Source: Alterisphingorhabdus sp038748365
Lineage (GTDB): Bacteria; Pseudomonadota; Alphaproteobacteria; Sphingomonadales; Sphingomonadaceae
Length of the DNA: 64,000 nt
NCBI GenBank assembly: GCA_038748365.1
Contig: JBCDIZ010000001.1
Coordinates: 496,001-560,000, forward strand
Direction: 5' to 3'
Positions 8,217 to 17,609 of the stretch are shown one piece after another; positions within the stretch are counted from its first letter, which is position 1; each line of letters starts with the position of its first letter. The notes beneath the pieces are model-generated. The model had not been told where the DNA came from and ran no database searches. It saw nothing but the letters and a program-made list of their open reading frames with translations. Made by a program: the position numbers and the translations under genes.

Positions 8217-9869
8217 CTAGGCTTGCTCGATAATGAGCACCTTGACGACCGGTTTCTTGCCTGTCCAGCGCGTCGCTACCCGACGCACCGCTAGACGAAT
8301 ATCTTCACGCAACACATTGATATCGCCAGTTTTGGCTACACCCTTGCGACTGAACAGTTTTTGAACCGCCTCATCGGCTTCCTCAAGAAACAAATCCTCA
8401 TCTTCATCCAGAGGAACGCCAAAAGGCATGATCTCGACATTACCGACGCGCCGGTTTTGCTCATCCAACGCGATGGCAACACTAATTGTTCCGTTATACG
8501 CAATTTTCCTGCGTTGGTTCATGGTCTGACCATCGGCAGGCAGGATGACATCTCCATCCAGAATGAGCCGACCGCTGCGCACCTGATCCACACGCTCCGG
8601 ATCGCCGGGGGCTAGGCGGATCATATCACCATTGGTCTGCACCACTGTTTTGGCGATGCCGCACTCCTCACCAAAGCGCGCCTGTTCGGTCATATGCCTC
8701 AACTCGCCATGAACCGGGACCAGTATTTCCGGCCGTATCCATTCATACATCGCCGCTAGTTCGGGCTTTCCGGGATGCCCGGAAACATGGATATGAAACT
8801 GCTTTTCAGTAATGATGTTCACGCCCTTGGCCACCAGATTGTTAATCAGATGGCCGATAGACTTCTCATTGCCGGGGATTTCCTTGGTCGAGAAAATCAC
8901 CGTATCACCAGCGCTGAGCTTGATCGGATGGCTGTCCGAAGCCATGCGGGCCAGCGCCGCATTGGTTTCACCCTGCCCTCCAGTGGCTATCACCATGGTC
9001 TGACTGCGGTTGAGACTGTCAACATCACGAAAATCTATGGTTTCCGGAAAGCCCATCAAATAGCCATTGGCTTGCGCATTTTCGAGAATGCGGTGAAGCG
9101 AACGCCCAGCCAGACTCACCGTCCGTCCTGTTTCCTTGGCAATCTGGCCCAGCGTATCCATACGCGCGACATTGGAAGCGAAGGTGGTGACCACCACCCT
9201 GCCCTTAATCCCGGCAACCAGATCAGACAGCTCGCGCCGCACATCGCCTTCTGAGCCGGAAGCGTTTGGATTAAACACATTGGTGGAATCGCAGACCATG
9301 GCCAGCACGCCTGCATCGCCAATGGCTCGCAATTCGGCTTCAGTCGATGGCGTTCCGATCAGCGGCTCGTCATCCAGCTTCCAGTCGCCAGTATGGAAGA
9401 TCTTGCCATGCGGTGTATCGATCAGGAGCGCATTGCCCTCGGCAATACTGTGCGCCAATGGCACATAGCGGAAGCTGAACCGATCGATGGTGAAATCAGT
9501 ATTTTCTTCAATGATATGGAGATCGAGTTCGTCCTTGAGCCCCGCCTCTTCCAGCTTCCTTGTAATCAGGCCCGCGGTAAAGGCAGTGGCGTAAAGCGGC
9601 ACGCCCAGATCACCGGCCAGATAAGGCAAGGCGCCGATATGGTCCTCATGACCGTGCGTCAGCACGATGGCGAGCAGATCCTCCTGACGCTCCTCGATAA
9701 ATTCCAGGTCAGGAAAAACAAGATCAACACCGGGATAATCGCCGCCAGAAAAAGTCATGCCCAAATCGGCCATGACCCATTTGCCCTGGCAGCCATAAAG
9801 ATTGGCGTTCATGCCAATTTCGCCTGACCCGCCAAGGGCCAGGAACAGTAATTCGTCTTTGGGTTTCAT
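8217..9869 (-). CDS. rnj: ribonuclease J
   Basis: A 550-residue metallo-beta-lactamase/beta-CASP nuclease, acting on RNA in the cytoplasm as an endonuclease and 5'-3' exonuclease. Visible motifs are LTHGHEDHIGALPYL (the HxHxDH zinc site, near 9620-9665), HTGDWKLD, CDSTN, an FSTKEIPGNEKSI stretch of the beta-CASP region, and the HVSGHPGKPEL motif near the C-terminal zinc ligand, with a C-terminal domain after that. The start MKPKDELLFLALGGSGEIGMN is typical. The gene lies 10 bp downstream of coaX; this birA-coaX-rnj order after nuoN is common in sphingomonads. Confidence 0.95.
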   Translation of the reverse strand: MKPKDELLFLALGGSGEIGMNANLYGCQGKWVMADLGMTFSGGDYPGVDLVFPDLEFIEERQEDLLAIVLTHGHEDHIGALPYLAGDLGVPLYATAFTAGLITRKLEEAGLKDELDLHIIEENTDFTIDRFSFRYVPLAHSIAEGNALLIDTPHGKIFHTGDWKLDDEPLIGTPSTEAELRAIGDAGVLAMVCDSTNVFNPNASGSEGDVRRELSDLVAGIKGRVVVTTFASNVARMDTLGQIAKETGRTVSLAGRSLHRILENAQANGYLMGFPETIDFRDVDSLNRSQTMVIATGGQGETNAALARMASDSHPIKLSAGDTVIFSTKEIPGNEKSIGHLINNLVAKGVNIITEKQFHIHVSGHPGKPELAAMYEWIRPEILVPVHGELRHMTEQARFGEECGIAKTVVQTNGDMIRLAPGDPERVDQVRSGRLILDGDVILPADGQTMNQRRKIAYNGTISVAIALDEQNRRVGNVEIMPFGVPLDEDEDLFLEEADEAVQKLFSRKGVAKTGDINVLREDIRLAVRRVATRWTGKKPVVKVLIIEQA

Positions 9870-9879
9870 AAAATTCTCG

Positions 9880-10665
9880 TCAGTCTGCGACTCTCGCCGC
9901 GAGCAGAGCCAAGCCGTACATGGTGAGGTCCGGCTCTATGGAATCAAAAATATCGGTATGTTCGTCAAACAGTACAGCCAAGCCGCCGGTTGCGATAACC
10001 TTGGCTGGACGACCGATCTGCGCTTTCATCCGGGTAATAAGCCCTTCCATTAGCGCAACATAGCCCCAGAAGACACCGATATGCATCTGATCCTCGGTAT
10101 TGCGGCCGAGCACATTGCCGTTGCTGCTTTCCGGCGCCTCAATTGCGATACGCGGCAGTTTGGCGGCAGCATTGACCAACGCATCGAGTGACAGGTTGAT
10201 GCCCGGCGCGATAATGCCGCCCTTATAAGCACCGGTATAATCAATAAAGTCGAGCGTTGTGGCGGTGCCGAAATCGATAACGATCAGATCACCCTCATGC
10301 CGTTTATGTGCACCTATGGCGTTGACCGCGCGGTCGGCACCAAGCGATTCCGGTTGGTCGACGTCAACTTCAATGCCCCATTCGGTCGACCCCTTGCCCG
10401 CAATCAGCGGCTTAAGGTCAAAATATTTTTGCGACAGCAGCGACAGATTATGCAGCGCGCGCGGCACAACGGTGGAGATAATCACCCGCTTGACGGCGCT
10501 ACGGTCAAAGCCCTCCAGCTGGAAAAGTTGTTGCAACCAGACTGCATATTCATCCGCTGTGCGTCGCGGATCGGTCGATATGCGCCAGCGGGTCTTCTGT
10601 TCCATATTGTCATAAATGGCGAACACCGCATTGGTATTGCCCACATCAATTGCCAGCAGCATCAA
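9880..10665 (-). CDS. coaX: type III pantothenate kinase
   Basis: 261 residues; phosphorylates pantothenate, the first step of coenzyme A synthesis. It begins MLLAIDVGNTNAVFAIYD (the phosphate-binding DxGNT motif of the acetate/sugar kinase fold). It also has ADRAVNAIGAH, VIDFGTATTLDFID and APGINLSLDAL, all diagnostic for CoaX. Two Met codons open the frame; the second (10662) gives the usual N-terminus and would avoid the overlap with birA, whose stop is at 10662-10664. ATP use is ammonium- or potassium-dependent in this family. Confidence 0.95.
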   Translation of the reverse strand: MMLLAIDVGNTNAVFAIYDNMEQKTRWRISTDPRRTADEYAVWLQQLFQLEGFDRSAVKRVIISTVVPRALHNLSLLSQKYFDLKPLIAGKGSTEWGIEVDVDQPESLGADRAVNAIGAHKRHEGDLIVIDFGTATTLDFIDYTGAYKGGIIAPGINLSLDALVNAAAKLPRIAIEAPESSNGNVLGRNTEDQMHIGVFWGYVALMEGLITRMKAQIGRPAKVIATGGLAVLFDEHTDIFDSIEPDLTMYGLALLAARVAD

Positions 10666-11438
10666 TCATTTCCTGTCTGAACCAGCAGGTCGACATCACC
10701 TGCATTGACCATATGGGTGTTCCCGTCACCATCGCGCAAGCGTAATGCCCCGTCCGGGGCCAGTCCGTCAAATATTCCGGCGAGCTTTTTACCATCCGAG
10801 CCGGTCACAGAAAGGGCTGTACCACGCGGATGAGCGCAATTCTCCCATTCCTGGATGATTGCGCCCAGCCCACGCTGTGGATCACGCCAGAGCTTGAGCG
10901 TTGCGGCAAAGCTTTCCGCCAGCTTCTCGGCGGCTAATTCGGCTGTAGCCGTCTTACCGCCTTTTAGATCGTGCAGCGCTATCGTTTCACGATCTGGCAG
11001 ATCGGGTGCGCTGGTAATATTCATGCCCAGCCCCGCAACTACGGCGTCGCCGGTACGTTCGAGCAATATCCCGCCAAGCTTGACGCCATTGACCAGCAGA
11101 TCATTCGGCCATTTCAGCATCGGCACGCTATTGCCGAGCCAATGTGCCGCCGTGGAGTGAAAAGCGAGCCCTGCGACTAACGCCAATGTAGCAGGCGACG
11201 GATCGTCGTGGCGAAGGCGCACTATCGTGCTGATATAGAGATTGCCCAGCGGGCTGGCCCAGTTGCGCTGCAACCGCCCGCGCCCAGCCTGTTGTTGCTC
11301 AGCGCGTAGCCATATTCCTTCCGGCGCACCTTGTTGCGCGCGCTGCAACAGGTCGGCATTAGTCGATGTAGTAAGCGCAACCGTTTCGATAGAATGAGCG
11401 ATGTTACAACGCCCAGAACAATGCGCGCGCCGCGTCAT
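10662..11438 (-). CDS. birA: biotin--[acetyl-CoA-carboxylase] ligase
   Basis: Attaches biotin to the biotin carboxyl carrier protein of acetyl-CoA carboxylase. The motif GRGRLQRNWASPLGN (biotinyl-AMP loop) and KWPNDLLVNGVKLGGILLE (catalytic Lys and biotin pocket) are plain, followed by a C-terminal SH3-like part. No N-terminal DNA-binding winged helix is present, so this is the monofunctional class. The N-terminus is uncertain: ATGs at 11453, 11444 and 11438 all overlap the end of nuoN, and family similarity only begins about 15-20 residues later at IETVALTTSTNADL. I chose the last ATG. It is part of the operon downstream of complex I. Confidence 0.92.
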   Translation of the reverse strand: MTRRAHCSGRCNIAHSIETVALTTSTNADLLQRAQQGAPEGIWLRAEQQQAGRGRLQRNWASPLGNLYISTIVRLRHDDPSPATLALVAGLAFHSTAAHWLGNSVPMLKWPNDLLVNGVKLGGILLERTGDAVVAGLGMNITSAPDLPDRETIALHDLKGGKTATAELAAEKLAESFAATLKLWRDPQRGLGAIIQEWENCAHPRGTALSVTGSDGKKLAGIFDGLAPDGALRLRDGDGNTHMVNAGDVDLLVQTGND

Positions 11439-12873
11439 CAGCATAATAGCCAATGCCTGCGCTGAGCAGATAGCCGAGCGGCGAGATAAATGCCGCGAGC
11501 AACGTAATGATGATCATACGCTCTGGTGCGACGCGGTCGGTTGCAACAACATCGGTAGGCGCATCAAAATACATCACCTTGATGACTTTAAGATAGTAAA
11601 AGGCGCCAATAACTGAGGCGGCGATACCCAATGCTGCCAATGGCAACAGGTCAGCCTGCACCGCCGCATCAAACACCAGAAACTTGCCGTAAAAACCGTA
11701 AAGCGGTGGGATACCGGCGAGCGAGAACATAAACATCGCTAAAGCTGCGGCAAGGCCGGGACGCGTTTTGGAGAGGCCCGCAATATTGGGCAGCAATTCC
11801 ACCGCACGGCCTTCCTTGTCCTGTAATTCGAGAACACAGAGAAAAGAGCCGAGCGTCATCGCAACATAGATCAGCAGATAAACAATCGCGCCGCTGGCCC
11901 CGGCTTCAGTCGCGGTGGCCAACCCAATCAGGATAAAGCCGACATTGTTGATCGAGCTATAGGCCAGCAGACGTTTGATATTGGCCTGACCGATGGCACC
12001 CGCTGCCCCGAGGACAATCGAGCCCAGCGCCACAAAGATAATGATCTGCTGCCAGACATCGCCCATGCCGCCAAAGGCTTCGGCTAGCATCCGCATAGTC
12101 AGCGCGATCGCGGCAACCTTGGGGGCGCTGGCAAAGAAGGTGGTGACCGGTGTCGGCGCACCTTCATAAACATCGGGCGTCCACATATGGAACGGCACAG
12201 CACTGATCTTGAACGCCAGGCCAGCCAGCACGAATACCAGACCGAAGAGCGCACCATTGCTGATGCCATCGCTCATCGCCTGCTGGATGCCGATAAAGCT
12301 GGTGGTGCCAGTAAAGCCGTAAAGCAGCGACATGCCGAAGAGCAATATACCGCTGGCAAGTGCGCCAAGGACGAAATATTTGAGACCCGCTTCGCTTGAC
12401 CGCTCATCCTGCCGCGCGATACTGGCGAGGACATAGGCGGCAAGGCTGTTCAATTCGAGGCCTATATAGACGGTCAACAGATCGACCGATGATACCATCA
12501 TGCCCATGCCGATAGCGGCAAAGACTACCAGCAACGGATATTCGCCGCGCATCGCCTTGCGCGCTTCCATCCAGCGCGGCGAGACAATCAGCGTGACAAT
12601 CGCTGCGCCATAGATCAGCAGCTTCATCAGCGAGCCAAAACGGTCCATGCGATACTGGCCATAAAAGGCGTCCGCGCCTTCGGAAAAGCCGTCACCAGTT
12701 AGGAAATCAAGTGCAACCGCTGATGACGCGACCAAAGCTGTGACCGACAGGATGCTGGCCAACTTGGTGACCCGCTCACCGCCAAAGGCAACGAACAGCA
12801 GCAGAGCGAGACTGGAAACAGAAAGAATAAGTTCCGGCGCAATAAGCTGGAACCAAAGCGAATAGTTCATCAA
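11404..12873 (-). CDS. nuoN: NADH-quinone oxidoreductase subunit N
   Basis: A 489-residue antiporter-like membrane subunit of complex I with ~14 TM helices. The proton-channel residues of the family are visible: GLELNSLAAYVLAS (Glu in helix 5), YFVLGALASGILLFG (Lys before it), PFHMWTPDVYEGAPTPVTTFFA and LAYSSINNVGF. It overlaps nuoM by 4 bp (ATGA type) and ends inside the N-terminal codons of birA. It is the last subunit gene of the nuo operon. Confidence 0.97.
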   Translation of the reverse strand: MMNYSLWFQLIAPELILSVSSLALLLFVAFGGERVTKLASILSVTALVASSAVALDFLTGDGFSEGADAFYGQYRMDRFGSLMKLLIYGAAIVTLIVSPRWMEARKAMRGEYPLLVVFAAIGMGMMVSSVDLLTVYIGLELNSLAAYVLASIARQDERSSEAGLKYFVLGALASGILLFGMSLLYGFTGTTSFIGIQQAMSDGISNGALFGLVFVLAGLAFKISAVPFHMWTPDVYEGAPTPVTTFFASAPKVAAIALTMRMLAEAFGGMGDVWQQIIIFVALGSIVLGAAGAIGQANIKRLLAYSSINNVGFILIGLATATEAGASGAIVYLLIYVAMTLGSFLCVLELQDKEGRAVELLPNIAGLSKTRPGLAAALAMFMFSLAGIPPLYGFYGKFLVFDAAVQADLLPLAALGIAASVIGAFYYLKVIKVMYFDAPTDVVATDRVAPERMIIITLLAAFISPLGYLLSAGIGYYADDAARALFWAL

Positions 12874-14426
12874 TGCGCCCCTTCTTCACCATGATGGTCA
12901 CCACCATGGTCCTCGGCTGCTTTGGCTGGTGCCGCGCCCATCACCAGTTGGGCATCACCCTCCGGCTTGGCCCGGGCAATGCGCGCTTCCAATGTAGTGA
13001 TGTCATTACGCATCGGCGCGAGGAAGCTCTCGGGATAAACCCCCATCCAGAGAACCACCGCAGCAATTGGAGCCAGCAGCGCCATTTCACGCGCTGACAG
13101 GTCCGGCATGGCCTTCACATCATCTTTGGTGAGATCGCCATAGGCAATGCGCCGGTACAGATAAAGCATATAGCCTGCCCCGAGAATGATACCGGTGGTG
13201 CAGACCAACGCGACAAGGCTGGACACCTCATACACACCCAGCAGCGACAGGAATTCGCCGACAAAACCGCTCGTGCCCGGCAGGCCGATGCTCGCCATGG
13301 TGAACAGCAGGAAAAGGATCGCATAGCGCGGCATGTTGATAGACAGACCACCATAACGGTCAATCTCTCGCGTATGCAGACGGTCATAGATCACGCCAAC
13401 GCAGAGGAACAGCGCGCCGGAAACAAGGCCGTGACTCAGCATGACCACCATCGCGCCTTCGAGGCCCTGACGGTTAAACGCAAACAGACCGATAGTCACG
13501 ATTGCCATGTGAGCGACCGAGCTATAGGCAATCAGCTTCTTCATATCGTGCTGCACCAGCGCAACCAGCGATGTGTAGACCACAGCGACCATCGACAGGC
13601 CAAAGATCAGCCAGATAAAGTCAGCCGAGGCTTCGGGGAACATCGGCAGCGAGAAGCGGATAAAGCCGTATCCGCCCAGTTTCAGCAACACGCCTGCGAG
13701 GATTACAGAGCCAGCAGTCGGTGCTTGGACGTGCGCGTCGGGCAACCAGGTGTGTACTGGCCACATCGGCATTTTCACCGCAAAGCTGGCGAAGAAAGCG
13801 AGCCATAGCCAGGTTTGCGCCGCGACCGGGAAGTCATAGTTGAGCAGCGTCGGAATATCGGTCGTGCCCGCCTCATTCACCATCCAGAACATGGCGATCA
13901 GCATCAGCACCGAGCCGAGCAGCGTATAGAGGAAGAACTTATACGAGGCGTAGATGCGGTTATCGCCACCCCAAATGCCGATGATGAGATACATCGGGAT
14001 CAGGCCTGCCTCAAAGAAGATGTAGAACAGGAAGATATCCTGCGCCGCGAAGACGCCGATCATCAGCACCTCCATCAGCAGGAAGGCGGCCATATATTCG
14101 CCCACGCGTGTTTGTATTGCCTGCCAACTCGCGCCGATACAGATCGGCATCAGGAACACCGAGAGCATGATCAGCATCAGCGAGATGCCATCAATGCCGA
14201 GCGCCCAGCTGAAACGGTCGAACAACGGCGCGCTCTCAACAAACTGCCATTGCGCGCCGCCAATATCGAAGTTCATCCACAGGATGATGCCAAGAACCAG
14301 ATCAACCAATGTCGCCAACAACGCCACCATACGTGCAGTCGAGGCAGGTACATACAGGCAGATAACCGCAGCAATCGCCGGGACAGCCAGCATCAACGAG
14401 AGAATGGGGAAGCCGAGATCATTCAT
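12870..14426 (-). CDS. nuoM: NADH-quinone oxidoreductase subunit M
   Basis: A 518-residue antiporter-like subunit of the complex I membrane arm. It shows FFEAGLIPMYLIIGIWGG (Glu of helix 5), YKFFLYTLLGSVLML, WLPDAHVQAPTAGSVILAGVLLKLGGYG and LIAYSSVAHMAI. It has a His/Gly-rich C-terminal tail (DHGGDHHGEEGAH) that is not part of the core fold and could be a metal-chelating tail or simple low-complexity sequence. It starts 1 bp after nuoL stops and overlaps nuoN by 4 bp. Confidence 0.97.
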   Translation of the reverse strand: MNDLGFPILSLMLAVPAIAAVICLYVPASTARMVALLATLVDLVLGIILWMNFDIGGAQWQFVESAPLFDRFSWALGIDGISLMLIMLSVFLMPICIGASWQAIQTRVGEYMAAFLLMEVLMIGVFAAQDIFLFYIFFEAGLIPMYLIIGIWGGDNRIYASYKFFLYTLLGSVLMLIAMFWMVNEAGTTDIPTLLNYDFPVAAQTWLWLAFFASFAVKMPMWPVHTWLPDAHVQAPTAGSVILAGVLLKLGGYGFIRFSLPMFPEASADFIWLIFGLSMVAVVYTSLVALVQHDMKKLIAYSSVAHMAIVTIGLFAFNRQGLEGAMVVMLSHGLVSGALFLCVGVIYDRLHTREIDRYGGLSINMPRYAILFLLFTMASIGLPGTSGFVGEFLSLLGVYEVSSLVALVCTTGIILGAGYMLYLYRRIAYGDLTKDDVKAMPDLSAREMALLAPIAAVVLWMGVYPESFLAPMRNDITTLEARIARAKPEGDAQLVMGAAPAKAAEDHGGDHHGEEGAH

Positions 14427-14427
14427 G

Positions 14428-16419
14428 TCAGTTCACCATCACCCAGCTGATTGCGGCGACAAGGCCGAGCAGCATCACCAGCGCGTAGCTGTAGAGATAT
14501 CCCGATTGCATTTTGACCACCATGCGGCTGCCCATGCTGACCACGCTGGCCGCGCCATTGGGACCGAAACGATCAATCGTGCCCTGATCGCCCGCTTTCC
14601 AGAACAAGCGGCCAAGCGCAAAGGCCGGTCGGACAAAGATCAAGTCGTACAGCTCGTCAAAATACCATTTGTTGAGCAGGAAGTTGTAAAGCCCGCGCAT
14701 CCGGCTCGCCAATGCCTCGGCTTTGCCTTCGCCAGTCATGTACATCCAGTAAGCGGTCGCAAGGCCGATGAGCATCGCAATCGTCGCCGAGAGTTTCACC
14801 CAGAGCGGCACCTCATGCATATCGTGCATCAGCCCGGCATTATAGGCGAGCGAGCCGTTCCAGAACGTGCCCTCCTCGATAAAGGCATGGCTGAACACAT
14901 AACCGGCAAACACTGCGCCGACGGACAGCACGGCGAGCGGTAATAGCATGACCCAGGAGCTTTCATGTGGATGATAACCACCGGTCTGGTCCGCGCCTGC
15001 TTCTTTGGGCGTTTTGTGGACGCTGTGCTGAATATGCTCGGACTGGATCCAGCGCGGCTTGCCCCAGAAGGTCAGGAACATCAGGCGCCAGCTATAGAAA
15101 CTGGTGAGCAGCGCGGCGGAAACACCGATCCAGAAAGCAAACTGCCCTGCCCCGGTGCCGCTGGCAAAGGCGGCTTCGATGATCGCATCCTTGGAGTGGA
15201 AGCCGGCAAAACCGGCGTGCAGCCAATAGATACCGACACCGGTAATCGCCAATGTGCCCGCCATCATCGCCCAGAAGGTGATTGGGATATGTTTGCGCAG
15301 GCCACCATAATAGCGCATGTCCTGCTCATGGTGCATCGCATGGATCACCGAGCCTGCGCCAAGGAACAGCAGTGCCTTGAAAAAGGCGTGTGTGAACAGG
15401 TGGAACATCGCGACATTATATGCGCCAACACCCGCGGCAAAGAACATATAGCCGAGCTGTGAACAGGTCGAATAGGCAATTACCCGCTTGATATCGGTCT
15501 GCACCAGACCAACCGTAGCGGCGAAGATCGCGGTGCACGCGCCGATCACTGTCACCACTGTCATAGCGACATCGCTGGTTTCAAACATCGGCGACAGGCG
15601 GCAGACCATGAAAACGCCGGCGGTCACCATGGTCGCGGCGTGGATCAGCGCGGACACCGGGGTCGGCCCTTCCATCGCGTCGGGCAGCCAGGTGTGCAGG
15701 CCAAGCTGTGCCGATTTGCCCATCGCGCCGACAAACAGCAACAGGCACAGTACCGTCATCGTATCGAGACGATAGCCGAGGAAACCGATGGTCGAACCAG
15801 CCATGGCTGGCGCGGCTTCGAGAATTTCGGGGATCGACACCGTCTGGAACACCAGAAACGTGCCGAAAATGCCAAGCATAAAGCCCAAATCACCGACACG
15901 GTTGACGACAAAAGCCTTGATCGCGGCCGCAGAAGCACTGGGCTTTTTGAACCAGAAGCCGATCAGCAGATAGGAAGCCAGACCCACACCTTCCCAGCCA
16001 AAGAACATCTGCACCAGATTGTCCGCCGTCACCAGCATCAGCATGGCAAAGGTGAACAGCGACAGATAGGCGAAGAAACGCGGCTGATCCGGGTCTTCCT
16101 CCATATAGCCCCAGCTATAGAGGTGGACGAGAGAGGAAACGCTGGTGACCACCACCAGCATCACTGCGGTCATAGTGTCGACGCGCAGCGCCCAGTCAAA
16201 TTGCAGCGCGCCCGAGGACACCCATGTCAGCACCGGCGCGACATACGCTTCGGCATCGCCGGTGAGAAAGCCGATAAAGATTGGCCAGCTGAGCGCGCAG
16301 GAGACCAGCAGCGCGCCGGTGGTCACCACCTTGGCGGGAATATTGCCAATGGCCCGGTTACCCAGCCCTGCGATAATGGCCGCGATAAGCGGCAGGAAGA
16401 CGATCAACTGAATGTCCAC
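14428..16419 (-). CDS. nuoL: NADH-quinone oxidoreductase subunit L
   Basis: A 663-residue, ~16-TM antiporter-like subunit that carries the lateral helix HL along the membrane arm. Recognised by FFGWEGVGLASYLLIGFWF (Glu), HTWLPDAMEGPTPVSALIHAATMVTAG, VIAYSTCSQLGYMF and the HAFFKALLFLGAGSVIHAMHHEQD stretch. The C-terminal ~100 residues contain the HL helix and terminal TM (SYALVMLLGLVAAISWVMVN). It lies 5 bp downstream of nuoK and 1 bp upstream of nuoM. Confidence 0.97.
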   Translation of the reverse strand: MDIQLIVFLPLIAAIIAGLGNRAIGNIPAKVVTTGALLVSCALSWPIFIGFLTGDAEAYVAPVLTWVSSGALQFDWALRVDTMTAVMLVVVTSVSSLVHLYSWGYMEEDPDQPRFFAYLSLFTFAMLMLVTADNLVQMFFGWEGVGLASYLLIGFWFKKPSASAAAIKAFVVNRVGDLGFMLGIFGTFLVFQTVSIPEILEAAPAMAGSTIGFLGYRLDTMTVLCLLLFVGAMGKSAQLGLHTWLPDAMEGPTPVSALIHAATMVTAGVFMVCRLSPMFETSDVAMTVVTVIGACTAIFAATVGLVQTDIKRVIAYSTCSQLGYMFFAAGVGAYNVAMFHLFTHAFFKALLFLGAGSVIHAMHHEQDMRYYGGLRKHIPITFWAMMAGTLAITGVGIYWLHAGFAGFHSKDAIIEAAFASGTGAGQFAFWIGVSAALLTSFYSWRLMFLTFWGKPRWIQSEHIQHSVHKTPKEAGADQTGGYHPHESSWVMLLPLAVLSVGAVFAGYVFSHAFIEEGTFWNGSLAYNAGLMHDMHEVPLWVKLSATIAMLIGLATAYWMYMTGEGKAEALASRMRGLYNFLLNKWYFDELYDLIFVRPAFALGRLFWKAGDQGTIDRFGPNGAASVVSMGSRMVVKMQSGYLYSYALVMLLGLVAAISWVMVN

Positions 16420-16424
16420 GAGGT

Positions 16425-16730
16425 TCAGCCCTTCATCCGGTTGACATCATCAACAGCGATGGTGCCGCGTTTGCGGAAATAGATAACGAGAATGGCGAGG
16501 CCGATAGCTGCCTCTCCCGCTGATACGGTCAGCACGAACATGGCAAAGACCTGGCCGGTCATATCGCCGAGAAAGGCGCTGAAGGCGACGAGGTTGATAT
16601 TGCATGCCAGCAGGATCAGTTCGATCGAAAGAAGGATCACGATCACATTCTTGCGATTCAGGAATATGCCGAGAACGCCCATCACAAACAGGATGGAGCT
16701 GACGACAAGATAATGCTCGATACCGATCAT
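16425..16730 (-). CDS. nuoK: NADH-quinone oxidoreductase subunit K
   Basis: 101 residues, three TM helices, starting MIGIEHYLVVSSILFVMGV. It has the family Glu residues in IELILLACNINLVAF and in the GEAAIGLAILVIYFRKRGTI helix. The longer open frame from 16859 only adds translation of a palindromic repeat and is not real. Oddity: the first 15 bp of the gene (16716-16730) are repeated at 16874-16888, where the copy makes an ATGA overlap with the nuoJ stop. The working start is thus displaced ~158 bp from nuoJ by an inserted element. Confidence 0.96.
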   Translation of the reverse strand: MIGIEHYLVVSSILFVMGVLGIFLNRKNVIVILLSIELILLACNINLVAFSAFLGDMTGQVFAMFVLTVSAGEAAIGLAILVIYFRKRGTIAVDDVNRMKG

Positions 16731-16873
16731 CTCATCCTCCCCATTAATGGGGAGGTGGCTCGCCGTAGCGCCAGCGAAGGCAAGACGGAGGGGGCCCTCC
16801 ACTTGCGAGGTGCCGGGTGGATAGCCCCCTCCGCCGCTTCGCGGTCCCCCTCCCCGCAAGCGGGGAGGATATT
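16731..16873. repeat. palindromic insertion element between nuoJ and nuoK
   Basis: About 143 bp. It is bounded by atcctccccattaatgggga on one side and the gcaagcggggaggat palindrome on the other, with further inverted segments inside (gagggggccctc, and agccccctccgcc against the outer Gs). It is flanked by a 15 bp direct repeat with one mismatch: ctcgataccgatcat at 16716-16730 and ctcgatgccgatcat at 16874-16888. There is no ORF with protein character. It looks like a non-autonomous REP/MITE-type element that duplicated the nuoK start region on insertion. Confidence 0.75.
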
Positions 16874-16884
16874 CTCGATGCCGA

Positions 16885-17499
16885 TCATAGCGACACCCCC
16901 TTGCCGACTTCAGGCTGGGTATTGCGTACAGCTTCTTCAGGGCGCCGGCTTACTTGACGCGCAACATTTTGCGGCCGCACGCCAGCACGCTGGCGAAGCG
17001 TCAACACAATCGCACCCACCATAGCAACCAGCAGGATCACGCCCGCAGCCTCAAACAGGAACGGATATTTGCCGTAAAGCAGTTCGCCGACAGCCTGGGT
17101 GTTGGTTGCACCGTCGCGTGCCGGATTAGCCACATTATCGGCCAAAGCAACACTGCCCGCCTGATAGGCGCCAATGCCAAGGATAAGCTCTGCGAGAAAC
17201 AACAAGGCCAGCGCCAGGCCAAGCGGCATGTTCTTAATAAAACCGGCGCGCAGTTCGGCAAAGTCAATGTCCAACATCATCACAACGAACAGGAACAGCA
17301 CTGCAACCGCACCGACATAAACAATCACCAGCAGCATCGCGATAAATTCCGCACCCACCAATACCATCAGGCCAGCAGCGTTGAAAAACGCCATAATCAG
17401 CCACAACACACTATGCACCGGGTTGCGCGACAGGATGACAAATGCTCCGGAGGCAATCAGGATCGCAGCAAACAGGTAGAAGGCAAATATCTGTATCAA
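16885..17499 (-). CDS. nuoJ: NADH-quinone oxidoreductase subunit J
   Basis: 204 residues, five TM helices; forms part of the quinone-side membrane arm. The conserved TM3 stretch GAEFIAMLLVIVYVGAVAVL, with its pi-bulge region, is plain. Start choice: TTG at 17499 (LIQIFAFYLFAAIL), with AGGGA seven bases upstream. The ATG at 17589 would add 30 residues without family character. The TGA stop forms ATGA with a relic nuoK start at 16888. The C-terminal ~30 residues (polar, PQNVARQVSRRPEE) are a sphingomonad-type extension. Confidence 0.93.
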   Translation of the reverse strand: MIQIFAFYLFAAILIASGAFVILSRNPVHSVLWLIMAFFNAAGLMVLVGAEFIAMLLVIVYVGAVAVLFLFVVMMLDIDFAELRAGFIKNMPLGLALALLFLAELILGIGAYQAGSVALADNVANPARDGATNTQAVGELLYGKYPFLFEAAGVILLVAMVGAIVLTLRQRAGVRPQNVARQVSRRPEEAVRNTQPEVGKGVSL

Positions 17500-17609
17500 A
17501 TCCTGATCCCTGTGGGCCCCGGACCCGGCCCGAGGCGAGGTCTTTTCAGAGCGGTAATAATCGAAAGTGAAGCACCGGTCTGGTGCCAAATGATTCTGTT
17601 GCGCCGCGT

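Noticed and set aside
13374..16482. Several 140-280 codon plus-strand frames opposite nuoM, nuoL and nuoK
   Set aside because: Rich in His, Gln, Arg and Asp as expected for antisense reading of membrane-protein codons; no start context, and the opposite strand is fully explained.
16731..16859. N-terminal extension of nuoK from an ATG at 16859
   Set aside because: The extension is a Gly/Pro-rich translation of the palindromic insertion; family similarity begins at MIGIEHY (16730).
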